Assembly (NCBI GenBank): GCA_032871835.1
Contig: CM065303.1
Coordinates: 57,016,597 to 57,080,596, forward strand
Source of the DNA: Dipteronia dyeriana
Lineage: Eukaryota; Streptophyta; Magnoliopsida; Sapindales; Sapindaceae
DNA length: 64,000 nt
Direction of reading: 5' to 3'
Shown here one piece after another: positions 12,000 through 23,110 of the stretch. A model generated the notes under the pieces. That model saw nothing but the letters and a program-made list of their open reading frames with translations, made no database searches and was not told where the DNA came from. Position 1 is the stretch's first letter; each line of letters opens with the position of its first letter. The translations under genes were made by a program, and so were the position numbers.

Positions 12000-12195
12000 T
12001 GGCCAAGTTGGGAGCCCCAATATTAGGTTTGCTACCCCATGGGCTTGCCCGGAGTAAGAATTCGATTCCCACCATGTGTATTTATAAATGTGTGACGAGT
12101 TTTCTCTTGATTGGTGAGAGTAGTTATCTGGACCGTATATTTTTTTTCTGATTTTATCAGGTCTCGACGATCCTATTATATTAGTAAATTTAATA
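12000..12195 (+). repeat. Possible tRNA-derived SINE relic
   Basis: A B-box-like gaattcgattcccacc at about 12058 is followed by text I associate with plant SINE bodies (gacgagttttctcttg, then ggtgagagtagttatctgga). The A box is poor and no tail or TSD was found, so this is tentative. Confidence 0.3.
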
Positions 12196-12210
12196 TATAT
12201 ATTTATATAT

Positions 12211-12590
12211 AGTAAGTTTTTCTCATGAGGAATCCCTTGTTTTAATTTTGGTAAGTACCTTAATGAAATCATATCAATTTTTATGAATTTTGATCTGTTT
12301 TTTTTTATGATAAATTCATTGAAATCTACATCTTAAAAAAAATTGAAAAAAAATTAAGCAATAGAACTATTTTTCTTGAATTTTCTATATTCGTCCATTT
12401 TTATTATACCCTTATATTTAGCAAAATCGGAAAATATAGTTCTAGTGCTTCAAAAAAAAAAATTATTCATAGATACATTTCATTAAAATTATCATTCACA
12501 AGATTTCAGATTAAAATTCATAAATATCAATGTGATTTATTTAAGTTCCTTATCAAAATTAAAATAAAGGATCATTCATGAGAGACTTAT
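12211..12590. mobile_element. MITE-like element, family A copy 2
   Basis: Terminal inverted repeats of about 38 bp: left AGTAAGTTTTTCTCATGAGG, right (reverse complement) AATAAGTCTCTCATGAATGA, both running on to TTTTAATTTTG. It is 380 bp, non-coding, and related to the copy at 7143-7524. TSD assignment is blocked by flanking TA-rich sequence. Confidence 0.65.
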
Positions 12591-12593
12591 TAT

Positions 12594-12595
12594 AT

Positions 12596-12643
<48 letters not shown>

Positions 12644-12810
12644 CAATTAATATAATTTATACTTTAGTTAAAATCACTTTTTAAATAATTCGGGTCGGCA
12701 TTTAAAAAAAGAAAAGCTAACAAATTTATGTTTGGTGCTATTATGTACATTTTAATTTGTCCTTAGACGAAAACTCAAATAACAAAAAAAAAATCATTTA
12801 TAAACTCATT

Positions 12811-12844
<34 letters not shown>
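12594..12844. repeat. Two dinucleotide microsatellites
   Basis: A short (CA)n runs into (TA)n at about 12594-12642, and a second (TA)n lies at 12814-12844. They directly follow the MITE-like element. Confidence 0.9.
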
Positions 12845-12848
<4 letters not shown>

Positions 12849-13289
12849 TTTAGTAAAATATACAAACAGATATTAAAAAAAAAGTTTTTTAGAGCATTCT
12901 TTTTTTAAAATTTAATATAGTCGTGTTTAGTAGACAAATAAAAATAACTATTTTTTTTTGTAATTACTAATATTTTTACTATATTTCATACTTGATTAAT
13001 TTAGCTCGACGAGTTCTTAAGTTTTTTTTTAATTAATAGATATTTCAAATTTGAACTAAAATACTTGATGAAAAAATTCATAGAGTGATTTTACTAAAAA
13101 CCTCGTGACAAAAAAATAGTACATATTGTTGTGCATTTAAAATATCGACATATAAGTCATTTTTTATATATAAATTATTATATACATAAATATATTACAT
13201 TATAATTTATTAATTAATATAATAACTAATTATAATTTTTATGACAATACCATAATAAATAATATAAAAAATATTACCAAAATTTTCAA
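12845..13289. other. AT-rich DNA, no gene seen
   Basis: Very AT-rich with homopolymer runs and no coding frame. It leads into the repeat cluster at 13290. Confidence 0.5.
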
Positions 13290-13610
13290 CTATTTCTGAT
13301 GGTCATTGGGCTGTCGGAATTTTGATATTATTTCTTTCATCATTTTCGACGGTATTTGTTCCGTATAGTGCCGTCGAAAATGTAAGTCATTATCGACGGT
13401 ACAAACAATGTTGTCGAAAATGTGTATCATTTCCGATAATATAAACATTGCCGTAAAAAATGTGGGTAATTTTCGATGGTTTATTTGACTATTTTTTATG
13501 GCCAAATGGGGTATTACTTTTTTCATTATTTTTGACAGTGTTGAAATGCCCGTTGAAAAAGGCTAAATAACCGAAGGTAATTAGAGCCATCGAAAATATA
13601 CACTTTTTTT
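13290..13610. repeat. CACTA-like subterminal repeat cluster (relic)
   Basis: About eight short motifs of the type ttttcgacggt or its complement ccgtcgaaaatg occur in both orientations at roughly 30-50 base spacing. Such arrays are known from the subterminal regions of plant CACTA (En/Spm) transposons. No CACTA terminus or transposase was found. Confidence 0.5.
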
Positions 13611-13614
13611 TATG

Positions 13615-13815
13615 GTATGTATATATGAAAATTTTCATATGAGTGCGCACTAATGGAATTATATAAAGACATTGAATGTGAGTCACTCATTTTACATACT
13701 TTAACTTGACATGTATGTACTTGTCAAATCTCTTTTATAAATAAGTGATCAACATTCAATGTTCTTATATAATTTCATCGGTGCACACCGATAAAAAAAT
13801 GAATATATATAATTC
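13615..13815. mobile_element. MITE-like element, about 200 bp
   Basis: Long terminal inverted repeats: the segment with AATTATATAAAGACATTGAATGT on the left matches the reverse complement of the right arm with AATTATATAAGAACATTGAATG. The inverted match extends over about 70 bp per arm, leaving a short loop. Non-coding, no clear TSD. Confidence 0.65.
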
Positions 13816-14171
13816 TCTACACTTTGATGGATACCCACTTCATAATTTGTATAATTCCCTACACTTTGACTATTACCCGACATTGCACCCAAGTTTTAGG
13901 CCATAATTCGCGTAATTAACCCCATTTTAATCGATAGAAGATTCACTGTTGGCCATAAGACCACCCGAAGTCAAAGCAGGAACTACCGTTTCAATAATGG
14001 ATCTTCATCCAGAACGATTTACAATCGTGTTTTTTAGTCTAAATTAATTTACACATTTAGTTGTTAATAATTTTTATGGTTTATTTATTTTAATTTAACA
14101 GCCATTAACAATATTAACTCCTTAAGTTTAGGCTCAAGTAGTGGTTGTGGCGGAGGTGGTTTATATCTTCA
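13816..14171. other. Unassigned DNA with possible exon relic
   Basis: A stretch at about 13935-14040 is less AT-rich and can be read on + as a short open frame containing RPPEVKAGTTVSIMDLHPER. I do not recognise it. It may belong with the split frame at 14594/19048, or be chance. Confidence 0.25.
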
Positions 14172-14364
14172 GAGTAATGCTATTTTGTTCAAATTTGGTG
14201 TCCAAAACTAGTGCCTGAATCTGGTGTCTAAATGACGTGACAACACTATCATCCATTCATTTAGATTGTATTATATTTGTTTGATTTAAATGAATAGACG
14301 AGATTGTTGCCATGTCATTTGGACACCGTATTTGGACACTAAATTTGGATAAAGTAGCATTCTC
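14172..14364. mobile_element. MITE with about 31-bp TIRs
   Basis: Left GAGTAATGCTATTTTGTTC and right (reverse complement) GAGAATGCTACTTTATCC continue into AAATTTGGTGTCC and AAATTTAGTGTCC. Flanks ATATCTTCA and ATATCATAA would be a 9-bp TSD with two mismatches, as for Mutator-like elements. The first TIR bases match the MITE at 24772-24946. Confidence 0.7.
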
Positions 14365-14593
14365 ATATCATAATAGTTCACTTCTAGTTTTAAGGAATAT
14401 GGATAATTAGTTTCTAAATTATGGCTATCAGTTGTCTGTATTTTTATTATTTATTGTTAATTGTACATTCAATAAAATGACTAGAATATACAATTGCTCA
14501 AATTGAATTATTGATTTTCTGTTAAATATTATTCGGAGTGTGGTTCTCTGAAATTAGCCATCTTCCTTTACGGTTTATCTAAAATTATAGTTT

Positions 14594-14632
14594 TAGAATT
14601 TTGGTGTTCGTATCAGAACCCGAACCAGAAGG
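14594..14632 (+). pseudogene. Unidentified reading frame, left part (split by copia insertion)
   Basis: After a possible 3' splice site (ttttag) the + strand reads ILVFVSEPEPEG. If the copia element and one GAAGG copy are removed, the same frame continues at 19053 as RTPNVAELLGAGML and ends DKNDVTEEL before a stop at about 19124. Unbroken continuation across the empty site suggests a real coding exon that was hit by the insertion. I do not recognise the product; another frame through the same bases is also open. Confidence 0.35.
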
Positions 14633-14682
14633 TGTTGAAAAAAAATTCCATCATTTGGGTTCACACATGTAAATATTAAATG

Positions 14683-15270
14683 AAAATCATGGACAGTTTT
14701 ATAATTTTGATAAAATGAAGAAAAAAAAAATATTTTATTTTATTTTAAGGATCAATTCAACTTCAAAAATTTTTTTGGTATATCTTTTATGGTAAATAAA
14801 GTGGTCCATCATTCTAAATGGGTTAATTGAAACAAGATGTCGCTAAATTGACATCTCTTGTATAAATTGTTCATGAGGGATGTTGGATATTTGTGTGTGT
14901 GTAAATTCATACGGGTATTAACCGGCCCAAAGAAAGATTAATTCTTGGCCGAATTACACATACACTTATGGTGGTACACATGTGACGATTATAAGGTTTT
15001 ATAACTAAATAATAAGTCCATCAAAAGATAGATTTATTATTTGATATGAATTATTGTCATTGTTTGATAACTACAACAAAAGTACCACTTATAATTAATA
15101 TTACTGTCCAAAGACTTGATATTAATGTTATGCTAGGTATCTTGAGATGAGACTTACCATTATTTGAATTTATTGATTATTGTATTTGGTTATTAATGTG
15201 AGTATGCTCTTGTATTTGTTTTGTTCTCTTTAAAGCTAGTGTTTCTACTATATCTACTAATATCAACTCT
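14683..15270 (+). repeat. copia A leader region and rearranged 5' LTR
   Basis: After 14682 the sequence no longer follows the right LTR. The part at about 14880-15190 (gttggatatttgtgtgtg onwards) looks like a copia leader and runs into gag. I found no primer binding site. Confidence 0.45.
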
Positions 15271-15900
15271 ATACTCATGCTTAATGAGACCAATTTTAAG
15301 GATTGGAAGGTGACCATACTTATTGTTCTCGGCTGTATGGATCTGGACCTTGCATTTCGGATTGAGAAGCATGTTTCTCTTACGGATGCAAGTTCTTCTG
15401 ATGATAAGAAGAACTTTGAGAAGTGGGATCACTCAAATTGCATGAGTCTTATGATCATCAAGCGTAACATTCCGAAGTCATTTAAGGGTGCGGTATCTAA
15501 AAAGATAACCAAAGCTAAAGATTTCCTAGTCGAAATTGAAAACTGTTTTGCAAAAAACGATAAGGCAGAAACAAACACGTATTTGCAAAGCTTGATTTCT
15601 ATGAAGTATAAAGACAAGGGGAACATAAGGGAGTATATTATGGAAATGTCTCATATTGTTTCTAAGCTTACGTCACTGAAGCTTGAGCAGTCTGACAACT
15701 TGCTCGTGCATTTGGTATTAATATCATTTCCTGCACAATACAACCAGTTTAAGGTCATTACAACTGTCAAAAGGAGAAATGGACTCTTAATGAGTTCATT
15801 TCTTACCGTGTGCAAGAGGAAGAGAGGTTGAAGCAAGACAAGACTAAAAGTGCGCATTTTGCTAGCACATCTAAGGATAAGGGCAAAAGAGAAAGAATAA
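15271..15900 (+). pseudogene. copia A gag, 3' truncated
   Basis: An open frame of 184 codons begins MLNETNFKDWK, the usual start of the copia gag capsid-like domain, and continues with KWDHSNCMSLMIIK and a coiled, lysine-rich second half (EYIMEMSHIVSKLTSLKLE). It ends at 15831, just after the frame becomes lysine- and arginine-rich. The C-terminal zinc knuckle, the protease and the N-terminal two thirds of integrase are absent: within about 60 bases the text jumps to the integrase tail. This is a large internal deletion. Confidence 0.8.
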
Positions 15901-15949
15901 TGAAACTGCTAAGGGTCCATCTCAAAAGAAACAACAACTTATATTCTGA

Positions 15950-18060
15950 ACCGAGTGCTAATTAAAGCAGCTACAAAACCACCTTATGAGCTTTGGATAG
16001 GAAGAAATCCTAGTCTAAATCATTTTCACATTTGAGGATGTCCAGTTGAGGCAAGGCCTTGTAGGCCACATGAAAATAAATTGGACTCCAAAATTGTGAG
16101 CAACTATTTCATTGGCTACTCTGAGCGATCAAGGGGATATAAGTTTTATGATCCCAAGCTTAGGTCGATTTTTTAGACGGGAACTGCAACATTTTTAAGG
16201 ATGTTGAGTTTGAGGGAGAAATAAGATTAGAGACATTGTCTTTGAGGAAGAATCGGTTTCGATTCCCACTATCGCTTTTAACAATGTGCAAGTTTATATA
16301 CCTATCATTGAGCAAGAAGCGAATCCGAATCCTTAACCAGATAATGTTGAACAACCCCCATTCAAGATGAGGTAATTATTCCTTAGGAACAAACTCAACA
16401 ACCTCAAGAATCAAAGTCATTAAGGCGATCCACTAGAGAAAGGAGAAATGTTATTCCAGCCGATTTTTATATATTTCTCCAGGAACATAGGAAGACATTG
16501 GAATGATGGAAAATGATCCAATCAACTTCCATCAAGCCATGTAGGGTTCCAACTCTCAAAAATGGATTAATGCCATGAATGAGGAGTACAAGTCTATGTA
16601 GGACAATAAGGTTTGGGAACGTGTCCCATTACTAGAAGGTGCAAAGCTCATTGGTTGCAAATGGATTTTTAAAACCAAAAAGGATCTGAAAGGTAATGTG
16701 GAGAGGTATAAGGCTCGTAATGTAACAAAAGGCTTTACCCAAAAGGAAGGGATTGATAATAAAGAGACTTTCTCTCCGGTTTCAACGAAAGACTCTTTTA
16801 GGACAATCATGACACTTGTTGCACATTATGACCTTAAGCTTTATCAGATGGATCTCAAGACGGCGTTTCTCAATTTTGACATTGACGAAACAATTTATAT
16901 GGTGCAACCAGAAAACTTTGAGTCTGGAGACACAAAGAATATGATTTGTAAATTAACAAAGTCCATCTGTTGACTTAAGCAAGCTTCCCGTCAATGGTAC
17001 TACAAGTTTTATCAAGTGATTATCTGGTTTGGTTTTGAGACAAACACTATTGATAATTGTGTGTATCACATATTCAGTGGGAGTAAACATATATTTCTGA
17101 TTTTATATGTCGATGACATACTGCTTGCCACAAATGATATAGGCATGTTGCACGAAACCAAGAGATTTCTATAAAAGAATTTTGAGATGAAAGATCTTGG
17201 TGACGCCTCATTTGTATTAGGGATCCAGATACAACGAGATCGTTCTCGGGGTATTCTTGGATTATCACCTAGGAGCTATATCGATAAAATACTCAAAAGG
17301 TTTGGCATGCAGGACAGTAAACCAGGTGACACCCCTATCGCTAAGGGATACAAGTTCAGTCTGAGTCGGTGCCTTAAAAATAGCATTGAAGTTAAGGAAA
17401 TACAAAATATCCCCTATGCATTCGCTGTAGGGAGTCTTATGTATGCCTAGGTGTGTACGTGTCTGGATATTACATTGTTGGTATGTTAGACAGGTATTTA
17501 AGTAACCCTGGGATGGATCATTGGAGAACAACCAAACGAGTTATGAGATATTTGGAGAGAACGAAAGATTACATGTTCACATGTAGGAGATCAGATCAGT
17601 TGGAGATCATAGGGTATTTTGACTCTGATTATGTTGGATGCTAAGACAGTAGGAGATCCACATCAGGCTACATATACCTGTTGGCTAGTGGAGCTATTTC
17701 TCGGAGGAGTGCTAAACAGACACTCATAGCTTCTTCCACCATGACAGTAGAGTTTGTAGCATGCTATGAGGCATCCAACCATGGAATATGGATGCATAAT
17801 TTTTTCACTAAGCTGCGCATTCTGGAGGGTGTTAAAAGACCACTCAAACTATATTTTGGCAATAATTCAACGGTGCTATATTTCTAACAACAACAGGATC
17901 TCATCTCAGTCAAAGCATATTGACATTAAATTCCTAGTTGTGAATGAGAGAGTCCAGAGTGGACAGATATACATAGAGCACATTGGGACGAACTCTATGA
18001 TAGCGAATCCGCTTAAAAAGGGATTACCACCCAAGGCTTTCATGAGCACACTGCTCATAT
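15950..18060 (+). pseudogene. copia A integrase tail, reverse transcriptase and RNase H, broken
   Basis: It opens with an integrase end (KPPYELWIGRNPSLNHF). Reverse transcriptase follows from about 16560 with CKWIFKTKKD, ERYKARNVTKGF and YQMDLKTAFLN, then YVDDILLA (about 17105), the catalytic motif of copia elements. RNase H (about 17600-18030) has GYFDSDYVGC, RRSAKQTLIASSTMTVEF and the closing SKHIDIKF. In-frame stops interrupt the reading at about 15, 16.1, 16.6, 16.97, 17.17, 17.45 and 17.64 kb; the last two segments also change frame. Confidence 0.88.
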
Positions 18061-18514
18061 GGGTGTTAATATGTGTAAGGATATCATATTATAGTGGGAG
18101 TTTGTATCATTTTGTATTTTATTACTTTATGGACATACTTATGCATTTATGTATTTGGATATTTTTCTGATCAGAAATAAGTATTAAGTTAACTACACTC
18201 TGTTACATTGTGTTAAGTAATGATCTCACTAAAAAATAAAGTAGGACCAGTTGAAAATAGGCATGTATAGATCACACTGCATGTAATTTCCATGCCACGC
18301 ATCCCTAATTGATCTATATTATTTGGTTATGTTGGTATACGTGACCATTGATGGGTTTAGTCACGCTAAATGTGATGAAATTCGTTTTGATCCTATATCG
18401 ACATAATCAATAGACGAGATTGTTCGGATATACCCTAAAGTTGTGATATCAAAATTTTGGAGCTCATACAGTCATACACATTTATAAAGTTACATATGTC
18501 GCATAATGGGAGAT

Positions 18515-19047
18515 TGTTGGAAAAAATTCCATCATGTGGGGCCACACATGTAAATATTAAATGTGTTATACTATCATTTGGTTAAGTCTAAATTAAAGTT
18601 ATCTAATTAAGATTAAAGTTTTAAGGTTTAATGGTATAATTGTTATGGAATTAATGTGTAGATACCAGAGTGTTATTTCTAATTTGATGAAGGGTCAAAT
18701 TAGAAATAGTAAAACATATAATAATATGTTTACTATATATATATAGGGTTATGGTTCTCAAATTACACAATCATTTTTTTTGGCTTTTTGTATCCCCATC
18801 AACAGAAAAGAAAGAACACTTTTGTGTCCCAAGGATCGTGATAATTTTGAAGATCCGTTCACCAATATCTGACAATGGATTCAAGTATGCTTACGCTTTC
18901 TCCTATCTTCGCTTTGTCTTGAATTGACATGGGTTAATATTATGTATTTTAGGGTTTGATTAAGCAGGATATAGAAATATGTTTAAGTTAAACTTTTGAT
19001 TAATTTGTGCCTATCATGTTAGATTCAATTTTAATCATATTATTACA
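18515..19047 (+). repeat. 3' LTR of copia A
   Basis: It starts TGTTGG after a purine-rich tract (ataatgggaga) and ends TTACA directly before the TSD GAAGG. A TATA-like tatatatatagg lies at about 18737. Length 533 bp. Confidence 0.8.
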
Positions 19048-19127
19048 GAAGGAAGAACACCCAATGTGGCAGAGCTCTTGGGCGCTGGAATGCTCGACAA
19101 AAATGATGTCACAGAAGAACTTTGATC
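19048..19127 (+). pseudogene. Unidentified reading frame, right part
   Basis: Continuation of the split frame at 14594-14632 (see there). It ends in a stop at about 19124. The PRCC-like fragment starts nearby on the opposite strand. Confidence 0.35.
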
Positions 19128-19154
19128 AACATATTGGGATTGTTTTCGCTAATT

Positions 19155-19540
19155 TCATTCTTGTTCTTCATTGTTGTCTTCGTCATCAATACTATTCGAT
19201 TTGGTAATATGAGGCGTGGATTTGACAACCCTTTTGGTGGTTGAAGGCTTGGGGATTTCAGATTTAGGTTGAGGAAGTGAAGAGAAAATAGATGATGGTT
19301 TGTTAGAATTAGAAGTGGATTTTTTTTTAGTCATGTTGATGGGTCTCAATTTTAAGGTTTTTAAAATGTTGGTTGCCTATTTGGACTGGGGAATAGAGGA
19401 GAAGAGAGAGAAGAAGATTTGGGTTTGGGGAAGAAGAGAAAAGAGATGAATCTTTTGTTGTAAAATCTGTGATTTTTGGTTGCTTTTCTTCCTCTTCGTC
19501 TGAGGAGGTGTAGTTCGCTACCAAAATTCCATCTTCCTAG
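19155..19540 (-). pseudogene. PRCC-like protein fragment, frameshifted
   Basis: Three overlapping minus-strand frames together resemble the N-terminus of plant PRCC-like (proline-rich, mitosis/splicing-associated) proteins: LVANYTSSDEEEEKQP, then KPKSSSLSS, then SSIFSSLPQPKSEIPKP with KRVV and a late acidic DDEDNNEEQE. At least two frameshifts separate them and no further domain follows, so this is a truncated pseudogene. The family call rests on memory of the SSDEEE, FSSLPxPKS and KRVV motifs. A low-complexity coincidence is possible. Confidence 0.45.
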
Positions 19541-19964
19541 ATTGACTATGGAGATCCAACCACCTCTTTTTTTTTTCATTTTCATTTTTTTTCTTTAAAT
19601 TGTCTTTTATTTTATCTTTTAAAAGAAATTAAATATCTAAGGGTAAAATAGTCATTCATTATTGTATGTGATTGTTACCCGTCAAAAATCTTGTTAACGA
19701 AGTCAAATTGGTGAGTTTTTAAAAATATAGGAATCAATCTAATGAAAAAATGACAAATAGAATAGATAATTCAAAACAATATAGGAACTCAAATGATAAT
19801 TCTCCAAAATTAAAAGAATAATTAAACACTATTGATATTTTAATAAATTTAAATTCATATGAATATTTTAATATGCAACTTTATTAAGTTAAAAAACGAA
19901 TTTAAAATTTTAATACCAAAAAGGCCAAAACCTGAAATTGAGGTCTCTCAAGTCTCACTCAATG
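19541..19964. other. AT-rich DNA, no gene seen
   Basis: Short poly-T runs and AT-rich text. No coding frame or repeat was recognised. Confidence 0.5.
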
Positions 19965-20370
19965 AGGCTAATGTTTCGTTTGAGAGAGCTTCTTCAAATA
20001 GATCTTTTAGGAGTAGATCTTTTAAAGTAAACATTTTACATGTAGAGTTTTTAATAGGAATATGTTAATGGTTTGGTTGTCAATTAAAAAAAGCTTTTTT
20101 AAATGGTAAGATTACCAAAATATTCAAAAACCATTTTAAATGATAAGGTTATATTAGACTTTTTAGTGTTATTAAAAAAACTCAAAAAGATCTATTTGGA
20201 AAATCCTAAAATTTGAGCTTCTCCAAGTAGACGTAAAACAACTTTTTTAATCATCTAAAAACTCTACTAGGTGACAACCAAATGATACAATATTTTTTTA
20301 AGGAGTTTTTTTAATTAAAAAAACTCTTTTAGTCGGTAGACAAACTCTTCCAAACGAGTACTAATTTTTG
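19965..20370. mobile_element. Inverted-repeat (MITE-like) element upstream of VIT1
   Basis: Nested inverted pairs: TAATGTTTCGTTTGAGAGAG with reverse complement TTAGTACTCGTTTGGAAGAG at the ends, and ATGGTTTGGTTGTCA with ATCATTTGGTTGTCA inside. AT-rich and non-coding. It ends about 320 bp before the VIT1 start codon. Confidence 0.5.
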
Positions 20371-20611
20371 GATGGAAGAGTTTCATATTGTGTGGCTCTG
20401 ATTGTAATGGGTGATCGGCCAGGTCGATTGTAATCAGGTTTGTTCTATGAATGTTGTTTCTTTTCACACAGGACAAAAAAAAAAATTGATTTAGACAATT
20501 ATATATATATATATATAAGATTACATATGACAATATATTGTAATTATGATAGATATGGTCATATGGAACATATATAATTACATATACTCTCAAGTCTCAG
20601 ACTCTCCTTAA

Positions 20612-20620
20612 TTTATAAAG
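20612..20620 (+). promoter_or_regulatory. Probable TATA box of VIT1
   Basis: tttataaag lies 67-75 bases upstream of the VIT1 ATG at 20687. A transcript start near 20645 would give a leader of about 40 bases. The following ctctccgtctcgctcgc is pyrimidine-rich, as in many plant leaders. Confidence 0.5.
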
Positions 20621-20686
20621 CCCCAAATATTCTCTCCGTCTCGCTCGCAGCTTTCACTGTTTTACATACTTTGTAGAAATCAACTA

Positions 20687-23077
20687 ATGGCGGCGACAAT
20701 CGAGCCAGAGAAGCAAACTCTTCTCAACCATCACAAAGAGAAACACTTCACCGCCGGCGAAATCGTCCGTGACATCATCATCGGTGTCTCTGACGGCCTC
20801 ACCGTCCCTTTCGCCCTCGCAGCCGGATTGTCCGGCGCCAACGCAACTTCATCCATCGTTCTCACTGCCGGCATCGCCGAGGTCGCCGCCGGCGCCATCT
20901 CCATGGGACTCGGCGGGTAATTCCATTTTCAATTCTCATGGTTAATTTCGTAGTCTATTATGAACCGTTTGATTTGTGTGATAACGGAACATGTGCAGAT
21001 ATCTTGCAGCTAAAAGCGAAGCTGATAATTACGCGACAGAGTTGAAGAGAGAACAAGACGAGATCATAACCGTTCCTGATACAGGTTCATCTCTAATCTT
21101 TATCCGTTCATTTGATCATTTCTCACTTGTTATTTTCTTATTCAATCATGACGGTTTTATTATATTACCAGTATATCATTATTGTATCAAAATCATCTCA
21201 TCGATCAATATTAAATATATGTAATGACTAATGAGAAATGCTAAATTGTTCAAATGATGTGTTAGTACTGCACTATCTTATGAACATGGTGCTCACAACT
21301 TACCCGACAAATTGTTTGCACATACTTTTTGGATTGTTGGGCATTACTTGTATTTAATTAGTTAAACCCCAAAAGGCCAAAAGAATGTGGTTTGTTTTAA
21401 TGGTAAAGTAGGTGACAGGTTATACAATGTTTGAGGAATTTGGATGTATATTGATTTGAAAATGCAGAAGCGGCTGAGGTGGCAGAGATACTGGCACAGT
21501 ACGGAATCCAGCCTCATGAATATGCACCGGTTGTTAATGCCCTTAGGAAGAAGCCTCAGGCATGGCTTGATTTCATGATGAAGTGAGTTTTCTTCTTTTA
21601 TTTATTTATTTTCAAATGTTTTCTCTACTAAAGTTGGAGCAGAATACCAATTGTAGGCATAGTTTGACAATGTGAATGGTTCCTATTGGAACCTCAAAAA
21701 GCAACATAAAATCCAAATTGGTTTTTCTCTCCGCCTCGTCAAATGTTTTTTGTTTTAAATAAAAAAGAAGACGCGTGTGCTTTTGCTATGTGGACTTGTT
21801 ACCTTACCACATTTGTGTCCATATCCACACCACCTTTTGCTAGGAGAATTTTATGACAAAGTGGAATCTTACTTTGGACACCTTTTGCTATTGGTTTTTT
21901 CTTTTTATAAAGTTTGGATATTTCTATTTTTTATATAATAAAGAATGGAGAAAAAAGGAAAGAGTAACTGCATCCAAAACTTTTTAAAATCACTAAATTT
22001 AAGCCTAAAAAACAAATAAATGTAAACTTAAATAATAATGATAAATGTTAAGTATATAAGAAAAAGTATATTGAGTGAATGGCAAAATGATTTTTAATGG
22101 TGTTGATTTACAATATGATAAAATAAAATTACAGATATGACATTAATAAAAGAAAATTGGTTTCAATCATAAATAAGAATTTTTATTTTCAGCCTTAGAT
22201 TTCTTAGATTATTGTAGTTTAAGAAATAATTACTTATAGTTTTGTTTGAGAAATAATCTATTTAAAAAAAGTAGGTATGTGTTTGGCAAATTTAATTTTA
22301 AAATTGTTATAATTTTAAAAGAAATGAAATGTATTTGACAAAATGCTAATATTATTTATTAAATAAATGAAGAAATTATAATATGTCTAAATATTAATAA
22401 TAAATAAAGATAATTACTTTGGTGACCACTCATTTTGTTGGACACTATCAAAATGGTCATTAGATTTGAAATTTGTTTTAAAATAACTATTTTAAACGAA
22501 CATCGTGATACTAATAATCTAATAGTTATTCTGTCATATTCGGTTAACTTTTTCTAATATTATTGTTAAAAGTGTGATATTTTAATAAATAAGAGGTTAG
22601 CTTAAGAGAATCAATTAATATTGAAAAAAATTGCAACTATCATTTATTTTTAATAAAAGGAAAAATTACAATTAAAGATAGAAAAATCTTTATAAAATAA
22701 TAAATAAATAAAAAGCACCAGAAATTCACCCAAAAGAGATAAAATTTAGAGTAGAAAAAAGGAAAAAAAAAAAGAAGAAGAAAGAATACCGGAAGACTTG
22801 AAAAAAAATATATTATTTTTTGAAACAATTATTATTTTTATTTATATGTATGAAAGTTGTATTTCATATTCTAATTTAGATAAAATTTAGAGTACAATAA
22901 AGGCACCAAAGAAAAAGAATAGTGGAAGATTTGAAAAATATATATTTATTATTTATTATGTATTCATGTATATAATATTCTAATTTATATTTTTCCATTA
23001 ATGTCACACTATTCACCTAAAATAGATGGTCATTTTGATAGTGTTCAACCAAATGGATGGCCAACGGAATGATTATC

Positions 23078-23110
<33 letters not shown>

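Larger units (their letters stand above)
14633..19047 (+). mobile_element. Ty1/copia retrotransposon A, defective, TSD GAAGG
   Basis: The left end (TGTTGAAAAAAAATTCC at 14633) and the right LTR start (TGTTGGAAAAAATTCC at 18515) share about 50 bp at high identity, including ATGTAAATATTAAATG. The 5-bp sequence GAAGG flanks the element at 14628-14632 and 19048-19052, and the right end reads TTACA. Order gag, integrase tail, reverse transcriptase, RNase H is Ty1/copia. The 5' LTR diverges after 50 bp and the protease and most of integrase are missing. Confidence 0.88.

Noticed and set aside
12594..12642. CRISPR-like or satellite array
   Set aside because: These are simple dinucleotide repeats. 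No spacer-repeat structure occurs anywhere in the window.
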